This document shows positions 1 to 7,325 of a DNA stretch of 64,000 nt, in pieces. The stretch is from positions 76,928 through 140,927 of the forward strand of contig JAETOP010000004.1 of the NCBI GenBank assembly GCA_021771675.1, read 5' to 3'. This stretch comes from Oscillospiraceae bacterium. Lineage in GTDB: Bacteria; Bacillota_A; Clostridia; Oscillospirales; Oscillospiraceae. Made by a program: the position numbers and the translations under genes. A model generated the notes under the pieces. The model was not told the origin of the DNA and ran no database searches. It was given only the letters and a program-made list of their open reading frames with translations. The first letter of the stretch is position 1; the number at the start of each line of letters is the position of its first letter.

Positions 1-9
1 AAGAAACAA

Positions 10-2357
10 ATGAAGAGAATTGCGTTGTTGCTGGCTCTCGTCATGCTGGTTAGCAGCATCGGCGTCACGGCTTTTGCCGAGGAGTCCGCAATCAAAGAAA
101 GCGCATCCGGCTTCTACTACGTGGAAGCCAACGGCGAGCAGCCCCGCCTGAGCCACGTGTGAACGACCTGGTCTCCCAGATGGACCTGGATGTAAAGCTG
201 GGCAATCTGGCCAACGACTTTACAGGCGGTGCATTCTCTCCCATCTACCCCATGCAGGACGAATGGCTGTATGGACAGGAGGATCACATCACCCTCAGCG
301 ATAACATTACCTATCGCCCCATGTGGTGGGAAATCAACAAGAATCATGTTACCCACTATTCTTACAGCTCCACCGGCACTCCCAAGGAGCAGTTGGATAC
401 GCTGAATGCCATTCAGAGCATCGGCGAAAGTGCAACACTGGGCATCCCCATCTCCTTTGAGACTGACCGCCCCTACAACACCTTTGGCTCCATGGTCAAC
501 ATGCCCTACTATGCCTTCGGTGTGGCCCATGATCCTGAGCTGCTCTACAACATGGTTGCCCAGTATTCCAAGGAAATGGCTGCCATGGGCTACACCACCA
601 TCTTCCACAGCTACGGCGTGGAAATTGGTTCCTGGTACGGCGATGAAGTTAACTATATCTCCGACATGATCGTGCCTGAGACCCTGGCTTACGAGGAGAA
701 CGGTCTGCACGCCATGACCAAGCACTATATCGCCCGTGGCGGTCGTAACAGCTTTGCCGATGCCCGTTCCGATGCGAAGCTGTGGGAAAACTACATGGTG
801 CCTTGGAAGGCCGCCGTGCAGGAAGGCAAGACCTCTACCATCATGCTCAACGCCGGTTACGGCATTGAGGACAACCCGATCTACTTCGACGGCATTACCC
901 TTGGCTATCTGCGCAACGAGCTGGGCTTCGAGGGCGTGATCTGCACTGACTGGCCCCTGAACATGAATGCTTATGATGAATCCTACGCCAGTGATGGCCG
1001 CAAGGTTGGCGACATGACTCTGGGCGAAAAGTACACCTTTATGATGGAATGCGGCATCGATCAGTTTGGCGTGTTCCGCATTGAGCATGGCACCGATACC
1101 AGCAGCTATTATACCTCCGGCAGCTTCGACTGCCTCTTCTGGCCTGATGTCCTCAAGGCAGAAATCGAAGCCGGTAAGATGGATGTTTCCATTGTGGACG
1201 CTGCCATCGGTCGTGCCATGAAGAACAAGTTCCGCCTGGGACTGTTCGAGGATCCCTTCAACGATTACGCCGAGCTGGAAGCGCTCTTTGCCAGCGAGGA
1301 ATACAAAGCCGAGCACTTTGAACTGAACAGCGTTGAGGATGTTGTCCGTGCCCGTACCGAGCAGATGAACGCTTGGGACGAGGAACTGATGGAGAAGTCC
1401 GCTGTGCTGCTCAAGAACGACAACAATACCCTGCCTCTGGCTGCCGGAACAAAGGTATACCTGACCAGCAACTCCGGGGAAGTGCTGGATAAGGATATTG
1501 TCGCCATCGGCGCAAAGACTGAAATTGTGGATTCCTTTGAGACAGCCGATGTGGTTGTAGCTCATATGACCGCACTGGACGAAACCTGGGAGTATGTCAT
1601 TGAGGATGCAAAGGCCGCTGGAAAGCCCATTGTTCTGGTGCTGGAAGGCACCAATGGCCGCAGAGGCGTCAGCGTGGAGCCTACCGAGCGTGAGGCGAGC
1701 GCCTGCGCGGCCATCCTGATGCAGACCTACAACAGCCTGCCTGACCATGGCACTGCACTGCCGCAGTTTTATCACTACACCTTCCCCAACGTGACGGCGG
1801 ATATGCTCTTTGGTCAGCGGGTGCCCCAGGGCAGCCTGGTTTACGAGATTGGCCGCAATAGCGATGAGTATCTGCTCTCCTGGGGTGATTTGCAGCTGGA
1901 CATCGGCGTGAGTGACGAAATGCGCCTGTACCTGGCGGCAGCCATCCGCAACCAGCCCGATCTGCTGGTGCCCAACAACCTGGGCGACGTGCTCTATACC
2001 ACCAACTTTGGCATGACCTACGGCGCACAGCCCGACTTTGACATTAACACCCTGGTTCTGCCCAAGGCCGTGCAGACCTTCGAGGAAGAGTATCGTGGCA
2101 GTATGCGCACAGTGACCCGTGCGGTCGAAGCTGTGCAGAAAGCTGGCGTGGCTTTCCCCATTAGCTTCATTGCACAGAACAACGGCGATGACGGCTCCTT
2201 CATGGCTGAGGTATACGAAGGCGATCAGCTGCTGGCCAGCAAGTTTGTGGCGCTGGACGCCGGTCAGTTCCGTGTAATCACCATTGAGCTGACGCTGGAT
2301 GCGGGTACCCATGAGATCAGTGTATGTGGCCTGACCAAAACCATCGTGGTTGAGTAA
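10..2357 (+). pseudogene. Secreted glycoside hydrolase family 3 protein, frameshifted after the signal peptide
   Basis: A signal peptide (MKRIALLLALVMLVSS..., cleavage near AFA-EE) starts at ATG 10 and runs 50 codons to TGA at 160-162. The GH3 body is in another frame from GTG 159 to 2357 (732 aa). The junction reads PRLSHV in one frame and VNDLVSQMDLDVKLG in the next. One extra base after CAC would give the usual GH3 start (..LSHRVNDLVSQM..), so a single-base deletion is inferred. The body has the N-terminal barrel with KHY and the nucleophile Asp in ICTDWP (D264 from GTG 159), then the C-terminal alpha/beta domain beginning at LMEKSAVLLKND and an Ig-like tail. It would hydrolyse beta-glycosides outside the cell. 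Without the frameshift repaired the product lacks an export signal. A sequencing error is also possible. Confidence 0.75.
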
Positions 2358-2422
2358 AACCGCAAGGTGGCGGCAGGGTAGTTTTTGATAGTTTCTATTT
2401 CCGCCGCCAATTCTCTTCTCCA

Positions 2423-2467
2423 CCCAGCGCGAACCGCTCAGATATGCGGTTTCGCGCTGGGCTTTTC
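2423..2467 (+). terminator. Rho-independent terminator after the GH3 gene
   Basis: A stem of about 15 bp (CCCAGCGCGAA-CCGC with GCGGTTTCGCGCTGGG, one bulge) lies 66 bases after the GH3 stop and is followed by CTTTTCCTT. Confidence 0.75.
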
Positions 2468-2499
2468 CTTGCATGTACAAAATATTTTTCAACGACCTC

Positions 2500-2528
2500 T
2501 TTACAAATGGAATTTTAACTGCTATAAT
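2500..2528 (+). promoter_or_regulatory. Sigma-A promoter of tRNA-Arg
   Basis: TTTACA at 2500-2505, a 17-base spacer and TATAAT at 2523-2528, ending 18 bases before the tRNA. Confidence 0.8.
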
Positions 2529-2546
2529 ATCTGAGTTGTGAGAAAT

Positions 2547-2622
2547 GCGCCAGTGGCTCAATGGATAGAGCATCGGATTCCGGTTCCGAGGGTTGGGGGT
2601 TCGAGTCCCTTCTGGCGTACCA
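2547..2622 (+). tRNA. tRNA-Arg (anticodon CCG)
   Basis: A complete 76-nt cloverleaf. The acceptor stem pairs GCGCCAG with CTGGCGT (G-U at the end). The anticodon stem pairs TCGGA with TCCGA around loop TTCCGGT, so the anticodon is CCG (codon CGG). The T-arm carries GGTTCGAGTCC and the CCA end is encoded. Translation of this tRNA gives the well-known spurious peptide APVAQWIEHRI, which is not a gene. Confidence 0.95.
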
Positions 2623-2658
2623 AAATTGGGCCATCCCATTTGGGATGGCCCAATTTTG
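2622..2658 (+). terminator. Perfect palindrome/terminator after tRNA-Arg
   Basis: Arms of 17 bp (2622-2638 and 2641-2657, starting AAAATTGGGCC) with a two-base loop begin at the last base of the tRNA. The A-rich and T-rich ends make it usable as a terminator on either strand. Confidence 0.7.
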
Positions 2659-2858
2659 ATTCATCAGAAGGGACTCGAAAGGCCGGCCCGGGCAAAGCCC
2701 GGGCAAGAAAGTGTCCGGTGGACACTTTCTTAGTCCGTGGGAGAGTCCCCTTTGGTTTGAGACACACCCCGCAGGGGTGGGGATCAAACCGAAGCATACT
2801 CATCATGGAGAGCCCCATATGGGTCGGCCCGATTTTGATACATCAGAAGGGACTCGAA
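2634..2858. repeat. Direct repeat pair carrying inverted copies of the tRNA-Arg 3' end, enclosing hairpins
   Basis: A 27-bp stretch at 2653-2679 recurs at 2832-2858 with one mismatch. The bases just upstream (CCCAT.TGGG..GGCCC) also resemble each other. Both copies contain CAGAAGGGACTCGAA, the exact reverse complement of the T-arm and acceptor segment of the tRNA at 2602-2614. Between them are three strong hairpins (CCCGGGC-aaa-GCCCGGG; AAGAAAGTGTCC-GGTGGACACTTTCTT; a GGTTTGA..TCAAACC stem around CCCC/GGGG). No protein is supported here. It may be debris of a tRNA-targeting element or a structured RNA. Confidence 0.7.
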
Positions 2859-2873
2859 TTTGGAGAAAACACC

Positions 2874-3374
2874 ATGAAAAATTTATTCCTCATTGGCGGA
2901 ACCATGGGCATCGGAAAAAGCACCGTGAGCGGGTGCTTAAAGCACAAGCTGCCGAACAGCGTCTTTTTGGACGGGGACTGGTGCTGGGACGCAGAACCGT
3001 TTGTTGTCACCGAAGAAACCAAGAAAATGGTGATGGGAAATATCTGTTTTCTGCTGAACAGCTTCCTCAAGTGCGGGGCGTATGAAAATATTATTTTCTG
3101 CTGGGTCATGCACCAGCAGCCCATTATCGACGAAATCCTTTCCCGGCTGAATCTGGAGCATGCCCGTATTTTTACGATTTCACTCACCGGCTCCCGGGAG
3201 GAGCTGACCCGGCGGCTGGAAAAGGATATAGAGGCCGGTGTGCGCAGTGCGGATGTGATGGAGAGAAGCCTCGGCCGCATTCCCCTCTATCAGCAGTTGG
3301 ATACCATCAAAATCGACACCTCGGGCAAGAGCCCGGAGGAAATTGCGGAGGAGATTCGTTCCCTACTACAATAA
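2874..3374 (+). CDS. P-loop kinase-like nucleotide-binding protein
   Basis: 166 aa, start ATG 2874 with GGAG nine bases upstream; longer readings run through the tRNA and are artefacts. A Walker A motif, GGTMGIGKST, sits at residues 8-17 after a hydrophobic beta strand. A DGDW motif follows, and the C-terminal third is charged and ends with PEEIAEEIRSLL. This resembles shikimate/adenylate-kinase-like or AAA_33 phosphotransferases with one P-loop domain. The substrate cannot be told from sequence. The gene is monocistronic, between a tRNA terminator and an exonuclease gene with its own ribosome site. Confidence 0.85.
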   Translation: MKNLFLIGGTMGIGKSTVSGCLKHKLPNSVFLDGDWCWDAEPFVVTEETKKMVMGNICFLLNSFLKCGAYENIIFCWVMHQQPIIDEILSRLNLEHARIFTISLTGSREELTRRLEKDIEAGVRSADVMERSLGRIPLYQQLDTIKIDTSGKSPEEIAEEIRSLLQ

Positions 3375-3505
3375 AAGACATAGCGGCGATCCTGCCTCTT
3401 CCTTGGATAAAATCATTTTACTTTCCCGGGTCAACGTTGTTAAGAAAATTTATGTTGCAAAATAAATTCTCAAATGCTACAATCAGAAAAAAGGGGAGAA
3501 CTGCA

Positions 3506-4435
3506 ATGTCCACAAAATCGTACACACGGCCAGAAAAAGGAGAAAGCCTTTTAGCATTCCCGGATAACTATACTGTAATTGACATCGAGACAACGGGCTA
3601 CGATCCAAGATGGGATGAAATCATTGAACTGGCAGCATTGCGAATTCGTGGCGGGGAGGTGGTTGATTCCTACGTTACCCTGGTCAGACCAACCCATGAT
3701 ATTGATGATTTCATTGAAAAGCTAACTGGAATTACAAACCAGCAGCTGCTGACTGCACCCTTCATCCCTCAGGTACTTCCGGGATACCTGGATTTCATTG
3801 GGGATGACATTGTGGTGGGGCATAACGTCCATTTTGATGTAAATTTCATCTATGACGCCTCGGAGCGTTTCTGTGGCAAACCCTTTCGGAATGATGTTAT
3901 TGACACGATGCGCCTTGCCCGGCGCATTCTGCCCGACCTTCCTGGACATAGCCTTTCCAATGTGGCTGAGGCGCTAGGGGTTGTGCGGAAAGGGGAACAT
4001 CGGGCAGAGATCGATTGCATCACCACCAACGACGTCTTTCAGAAGCTGAAAGAAACCGGGTATGTTTTTCATACTGAGAAAAAGGGAGGTTATGCCCATC
4101 ACACCATAAAGGCGGCAGACGTAACCGCTGAAAAAGGGCTGGAGCAGCCGGACAATCCGTTGTTTGGAAAGGCCTGTGTGTTTACGGGGGTATTGAGCAT
4201 CACCCGTAAGGATGCCATGCAGGCGGTCGTTAACATTGGCGGAATCTGCGGGGACAGTGTGACAAAGAAGACAAATTTCCTGATTTTGGGGAATAATGAC
4301 TATTGCGTATCCATTAAGGACGGGAAAAGCTCTAAGCAGAAGAAGGCCGAAGCACTGATCCTGAAAGGGCAGGACTTGATGATCCTGTCTGAATCCGTAT
4401 TTTTTGATTATATCAATTACACCGAAAACGACTGA
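3506..4435 (+). CDS. DnaQ-like 3'-5' exonuclease with C-terminal BRCT domain
   Basis: 309 aa. Start ATG 3506 chosen because AAGGGGAG precedes it by 8 bases. The exonuclease fold spans about residues 20-180 with the full DEDDh set: D26 and E28 (VIDIETTG), D111 (GHNVHFD), H165 and D170 (HRAEID). A linker leads to a BRCT domain from about 225 to the end (FGKACVFTGVL, VTKKTNFLILGNND, KKAEALILKG). The exonuclease resembles the epsilon subunit of DNA polymerase III and PolC; the BRCT resembles that of NAD-dependent DNA ligase. A role in DNA repair or nick processing is inferred. It is a single gene followed by a terminator. Confidence 0.9.
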   Translation: MSTKSYTRPEKGESLLAFPDNYTVIDIETTGYDPRWDEIIELAALRIRGGEVVDSYVTLVRPTHDIDDFIEKLTGITNQQLLTAPFIPQVLPGYLDFIGDDIVVGHNVHFDVNFIYDASERFCGKPFRNDVIDTMRLARRILPDLPGHSLSNVAEALGVVRKGEHRAEIDCITTNDVFQKLKETGYVFHTEKKGGYAHHTIKAADVTAEKGLEQPDNPLFGKACVFTGVLSITRKDAMQAVVNIGGICGDSVTKKTNFLILGNNDYCVSIKDGKSSKQKKAEALILKGQDLMILSESVFFDYINYTEND

Positions 4436-4549
4436 AAATTGTATTTTCAATAAGCACTGACGCATCCCATGCCGGAAAGCTGGATATTGGATTCGAGTAA
4501 TAATACTAAAATTCTGCTCTCCCGAGTGATGTTGTTCATTAAGTTAAGA

Positions 4550-4587
4550 AAAGCTGGACTTCATAGAAATGTAAAGTCCAGCTTTTG
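4550..4587 (+). terminator. Terminator after the exonuclease-BRCT gene
   Basis: A 12-bp stem (AAAGCTGGACTT with AAGTCCAGCTTT), loop CATAGAAATGTA, then T. The arm AGTCCAGCTTTTG recurs in the 35.4-kb terminator. It also faces the end of the leftward NapH-like gene and may serve both strands. Confidence 0.7.
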
Positions 4588-4622
4588 ACTTAATGACATT
4601 GGCCGTCAACTAACCTTTCTTC

Positions 4623-5495
4623 TCATGAATCGGCAGAAGCGCTGCTTTCTCTGGCTTGCTTTTTTCCCTCCTGGTGCTTAAAGCCCAGCGTCAACGCCTG
4701 GGCGGGACAGGCCTGGACGCAGTCGCCGCAGCGGATGCACTCGGGGCTGTTGGGGGTTTTGCTGGGATCCAGGCACATCCGGCAGGCCCGGGCGCATTTG
4801 CCGCAGTGGATACAGCTGTCCGTGTCCAAATCCATGCGGTACAGCGCAAATTTGTTGAACAGGCCGTAGATGGCCCCCAGGGGGCACAGGTACTTGCAGA
4901 AGGGGCGCCAGACCACGAGGCTCCCAATCACAATCACCAGCAGAATCCACAGCTTCCACAGGAAGATGCCTCCCAGCTGGGCGCGAACCATGCTGTCCCG
5001 GGCGGCAAGCAGGATGCCCGCCACCGTGCCGGAAGGGCAGAGGTATTTACAGAAGAAGGGGGTCAGGGCATAGGTCAGGGGCAGGACAATGACCAGCAGA
5101 ATCAGGACGGCATATTTGAGATAACGAAGCCACTTATCCCCGGGAAACCGGTTTTTCTTGGGGAGGCCGGGAATCAGATGCAGCAGCTCCTGCAAAAAGC
5201 CAAAGGGACACAGCAGACCACACACTGCCCGGCCCAGCAGAGCCCCAAAAAACAGCAGCAGGCCCACCACGTAATAGGGAAACCGAAATTTCAGGCCGGA
5301 GAGGAACCCCTGCAAAGAGCCGATGGGGCACGAGCCCACCGCTCCGGGGCAGGAATAGCAGTTCAGACCAGGGACGCACACATTCTTAATGGGGCCCTGG
5401 TAGATTTTTCCGGTGAAAAAGCCCCTCCAATGGGCGTTCTGAATCAGGGAGGCGGCGGCCAGAATGCCGAAACGTTTTTTATCCAATGCCAACAC
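4623..5495 (-). CDS. NapH/CcoG-like membrane polyferredoxin (4Fe-4S)
   Basis: About 290 aa. Four to five membrane segments carry paired CLLCPFG / CKYLCPSG / CKYLCPLG motifs typical of NapH-type proteins. The C-terminus has two [4Fe-4S] ferredoxin sites, CIHCGKCARAC and CIRCGDCVQACP. Such proteins pass electrons across or along the membrane to periplasmic or extracellular redox partners. The start is uncertain: GTG 5495 overlaps the upstream CXXC gene by 17 bases, and TTG codons at 5492 and 5486 are alternatives. It is last in an operon with a TlpA-like thioredoxin and a CD1871A-type mini-protein, suggesting it supplies reducing power to them. Confidence 0.88.
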   Translation of the reverse strand: MLALDKKRFGILAAASLIQNAHWRGFFTGKIYQGPIKNVCVPGLNCYSCPGAVGSCPIGSLQGFLSGLKFRFPYYVVGLLLFFGALLGRAVCGLLCPFGFLQELLHLIPGLPKKNRFPGDKWLRYLKYAVLILLVIVLPLTYALTPFFCKYLCPSGTVAGILLAARDSMVRAQLGGIFLWKLWILLVIVIGSLVVWRPFCKYLCPLGAIYGLFNKFALYRMDLDTDSCIHCGKCARACRMCLDPSKTPNSPECIRCGDCVQACPAQALTLGFKHQEGKKQARESSASADS

Positions 5496-5616
5496 ACTCC
5501 ATACAGACTCGAATTGCCTTGTAGAGCACCTGGGTATGCTGACCCTGGAAGAGCCCCACCCCGATGAGGGCCAGGGCGGCCAGCAGGGTCAGCCAGGCGG
5601 GAAGATTCCGTTTCAT
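5479..5616 (-). CDS. CD1871A-type CXXC mini-protein
   Basis: 45 aa: one N-terminal membrane helix (LPAWLTLLAALALIGVGLF) and a C-terminal CMEC motif in RVCMECVGIG. ATG 5616 overlaps the TGA of the thioredoxin gene (ATGA), and its end overlaps the polyferredoxin start. Length, single helix and terminal CXXC match the small CXXC proteins that accompany TlpA and 4Fe-4S genes in clostridia. A role in shuttling electrons between polyferredoxin and thioredoxin is inferred from the CXXC and context only. Confidence 0.8.
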   Translation of the reverse strand: MKRNLPAWLTLLAALALIGVGLFQGQHTQVLYKAIRVCMECVGIG

Positions 5617-6668
5617 AGCAGCTCCTCCACCAGGGCACACCAGCCGGCGTAGTTCAGCGCTCCGGCGGTAGGGCCGTAGACGATTGCTCCGGTGCCGTCC
5701 AGAACCACGGTGGTGGGGACGTAGCCGGTTTGCATCGAATCAAATTCCTGGACATAGCGCAAAATGGGATAGGTCACGCCCCTGCGCTCCAGCACCAGCC
5801 GTACATCCTCGTCGGCGTCGGGGGTGGAAAACACACCGACGACCTGAACGCCCCGGTCGGCATATTCCTGGCTCAGCTGCTGCAAAAAGGGCAGCTCCGC
5901 CACGCAGGGGCCGCACCAGGGCTCCCAGAAGTTCAGAATGGTCAGGCTGTGCCCGGCGAAAATCTGCTCCGTCACGGTGTTCCCCTCAAAATCCGTGGTG
6001 GTGAAGGAAACGGCGGGGGCGAAGGAGGGCTGGTCGCTGGTACGATATTCGATCTCATATACCCGGAGGGAATCTCCGGCACACTCCACCCGGTAGAGAA
6101 AGACGCCGGGGAGCGGCTCCCCTCCGGAGAACCGGGTGAACTTGACAGTTTCCGCTCCCAGGGCCAGGGGGCGAAGGGAAAAGACATTCTCACCCTGATC
6201 GGTCACTTCCAGCAAGGCGCTTTCCGGCTCCCTGCCAATCAGGGTTTCAAATGCCCACTGGGCGCCGTCCTCCCGGGGCAGAGAGATTTCCGAGCCGGTG
6301 AGCACATTCAGCCCCGTGTCCACCATGACCGGCACGGTGAAGGACAGGGACGTCCCCTCTTCCCAGGAGCGGGCATAGGAGAAGGTGACCTCCGCCTCTC
6401 CGGCGGCTGCGCCCCGGATGCGGAAGGCGGCGGTGGCGCCGGCGCCCACCAGGGCCTCGTCCTCCTCCTGAGCGGTAATGCCCAAGTCTTGAACATAGGC
6501 AATTTCCTCGTCAGAGGAAACCGCCTGCCAGGCATAGCCGGTGGAGGGATTGCACTCCAGAGTCAGATCGACGCAGTGCGGGGCGTCCACCTGGGACTCG
6601 GCAAATCCTACGGGGCAGAGGGACAGTGCCAGCAGGGCGGACAGAATCAGACAGAAAATTCGTTTCAT
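5613..6668 (-). CDS. Chagasin-like (I42) inhibitor domain fused to TlpA-type thioredoxin, secreted
   Basis: 351 aa, start ATG 6668 with GGAGG seven bases before it. A signal peptide (cleavage near VGFAES) is followed by an I42 chagasin-like domain: NPSTGYAW (residues 40-47), a VGAGATAAF loop and YARSW (98-102), which match the three inhibitory loops of chagasin. A middle beta-rich region (about 110-215) is unassigned. The C-terminus is a TlpA/ResA thioredoxin with WCGPC at 251-255 and a cis-Pro loop (GYVPTTVV). The thioredoxin would reduce disulfides outside the membrane. Fusion to a cysteine-protease-inhibitor fold is uncommon. It is first gene of the three-gene redox operon. Confidence 0.88.
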   Translation of the reverse strand: MKRIFCLILSALLALSLCPVGFAESQVDAPHCVDLTLECNPSTGYAWQAVSSDEEIAYVQDLGITAQEEDEALVGAGATAAFRIRGAAAGEAEVTFSYARSWEEGTSLSFTVPVMVDTGLNVLTGSEISLPREDGAQWAFETLIGREPESALLEVTDQGENVFSLRPLALGAETVKFTRFSGGEPLPGVFLYRVECAGDSLRVYEIEYRTSDQPSFAPAVSFTTTDFEGNTVTEQIFAGHSLTILNFWEPWCGPCVAELPFLQQLSQEYADRGVQVVGVFSTPDADEDVRLVLERRGVTYPILRYVQEFDSMQTGYVPTTVVLDGTGAIVYGPTAGALNYAGWCALVEELL

Positions 6669-6839
6669 AAGGACCTCCAAATTTAAGATATGTAATATAA
6701 GATATGGGATATAAGATGTAATTAGGAGTTAGGAATTAGGAATTAGGAGTGATGAATTGCTCGGCAAATTGGTGTTTGGCGGGCAGGGTCCGCAGCCAAT
6801 TTCGCCTGGGGCTGGCCTGATGTCGTTTTTTTCCTAACC
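6669..6839. other. Non-coding, AT-rich simple-repeat stretch
   Basis: No gene seen. It holds GATAT/AATATAAG near-repeats and a short run of TTAGGAGTTAGGAATTAGGA, the same unit as the 8.9-kb tandem array, then GGCAAATTGGTGTTTGGCG, shared with the segment before the second MITE copy (about 8960). Confidence 0.6.
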
Positions 6840-7230
6840 CGCCCGGTAACGCTTTTGCGGCACGTCGTTGAATGGAATCAGGTAAAGGCTTCTGAGCAAA
6901 GGCTCCCGAAGTGTAAGGGGTAAGCGAAGCGCAGTGGCGGTAGTGAATGACAGCGTAAGTGGACTGTCAGAGCCGCCACCGGGAAAAGCCGCAGCTTTCC
7001 TGGCAGGTTGTAAGCCGTGACTGAGGGACTGTGCAGTAAAATGTTACGAATTCGCATTGGTTTGGGCGAAAAGGAAATACCTTTCCACATTGGACTTTAA
7101 GAGCATTTTAGTGCCTGCTGTACAGTCCCCCAGTCAGCTTCGCTGACAGCCCCCCTTACACAGAGGGGCCTCCCTCAGAAGCCATTCCCTTCCACCACAC
7201 AACGTTCTGCTCAAAAAACGTTACCGGGCG
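6840..7230. repeat. MITE-like nested palindromic repeat, copy A
   Basis: 391 bp bounded by a perfect 12-bp inverted repeat (CGCCCGGTAACG at 6840-6851, CGTTACCGGGCG at 7219-7230). Inside is a 105-bp core (7025-7129) with its own inverted ends (GGGACTGTGCAG...CTGTACAGTCCC) and an internal GGCGAAAAGGAAATACC block. Flanking stems contain GTGTAAGGGG and CCCCTTACAC. The core and flanks recur, inverted, at the right edge of the window, and in variant form at 9.0-9.3 kb. No transposase is present. Confidence 0.8.
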
Positions 7231-7325
7231 AAGCTTATGCGGTAATGACAGATTATCCCCGTGCGAATTGGGGTGAAGCGCCCTGCGCTTCAAATTACAA
7301 TTTGCCGGGTTGCTGAGGGCAATAT
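7231..7325. repeat. Interspersed 34-bp sequence, copy 1, in non-coding DNA
   Basis: Positions 7271-7305 (GGGGTGAAGCGCCCTGCGC...) are nearly the reverse complement of 41927-41960. No gene is seen between the MITE and the glucosyltransferase stop. Confidence 0.55.

Noticed and set aside
117..2639. 840-codon open frame on the minus strand across the GH3 gene
   Set aside because: Antisense frame of a GC-rich gene; no ribosome site or protein family; low-complexity composition.
2538..2873. Long reading frame through the tRNA (APVAQWIEHRI...) joined to the P-loop gene
   Set aside because: It is the translation of tRNA-Arg and the hairpin tract; the real gene has its own ribosome site and ATG at 2874.
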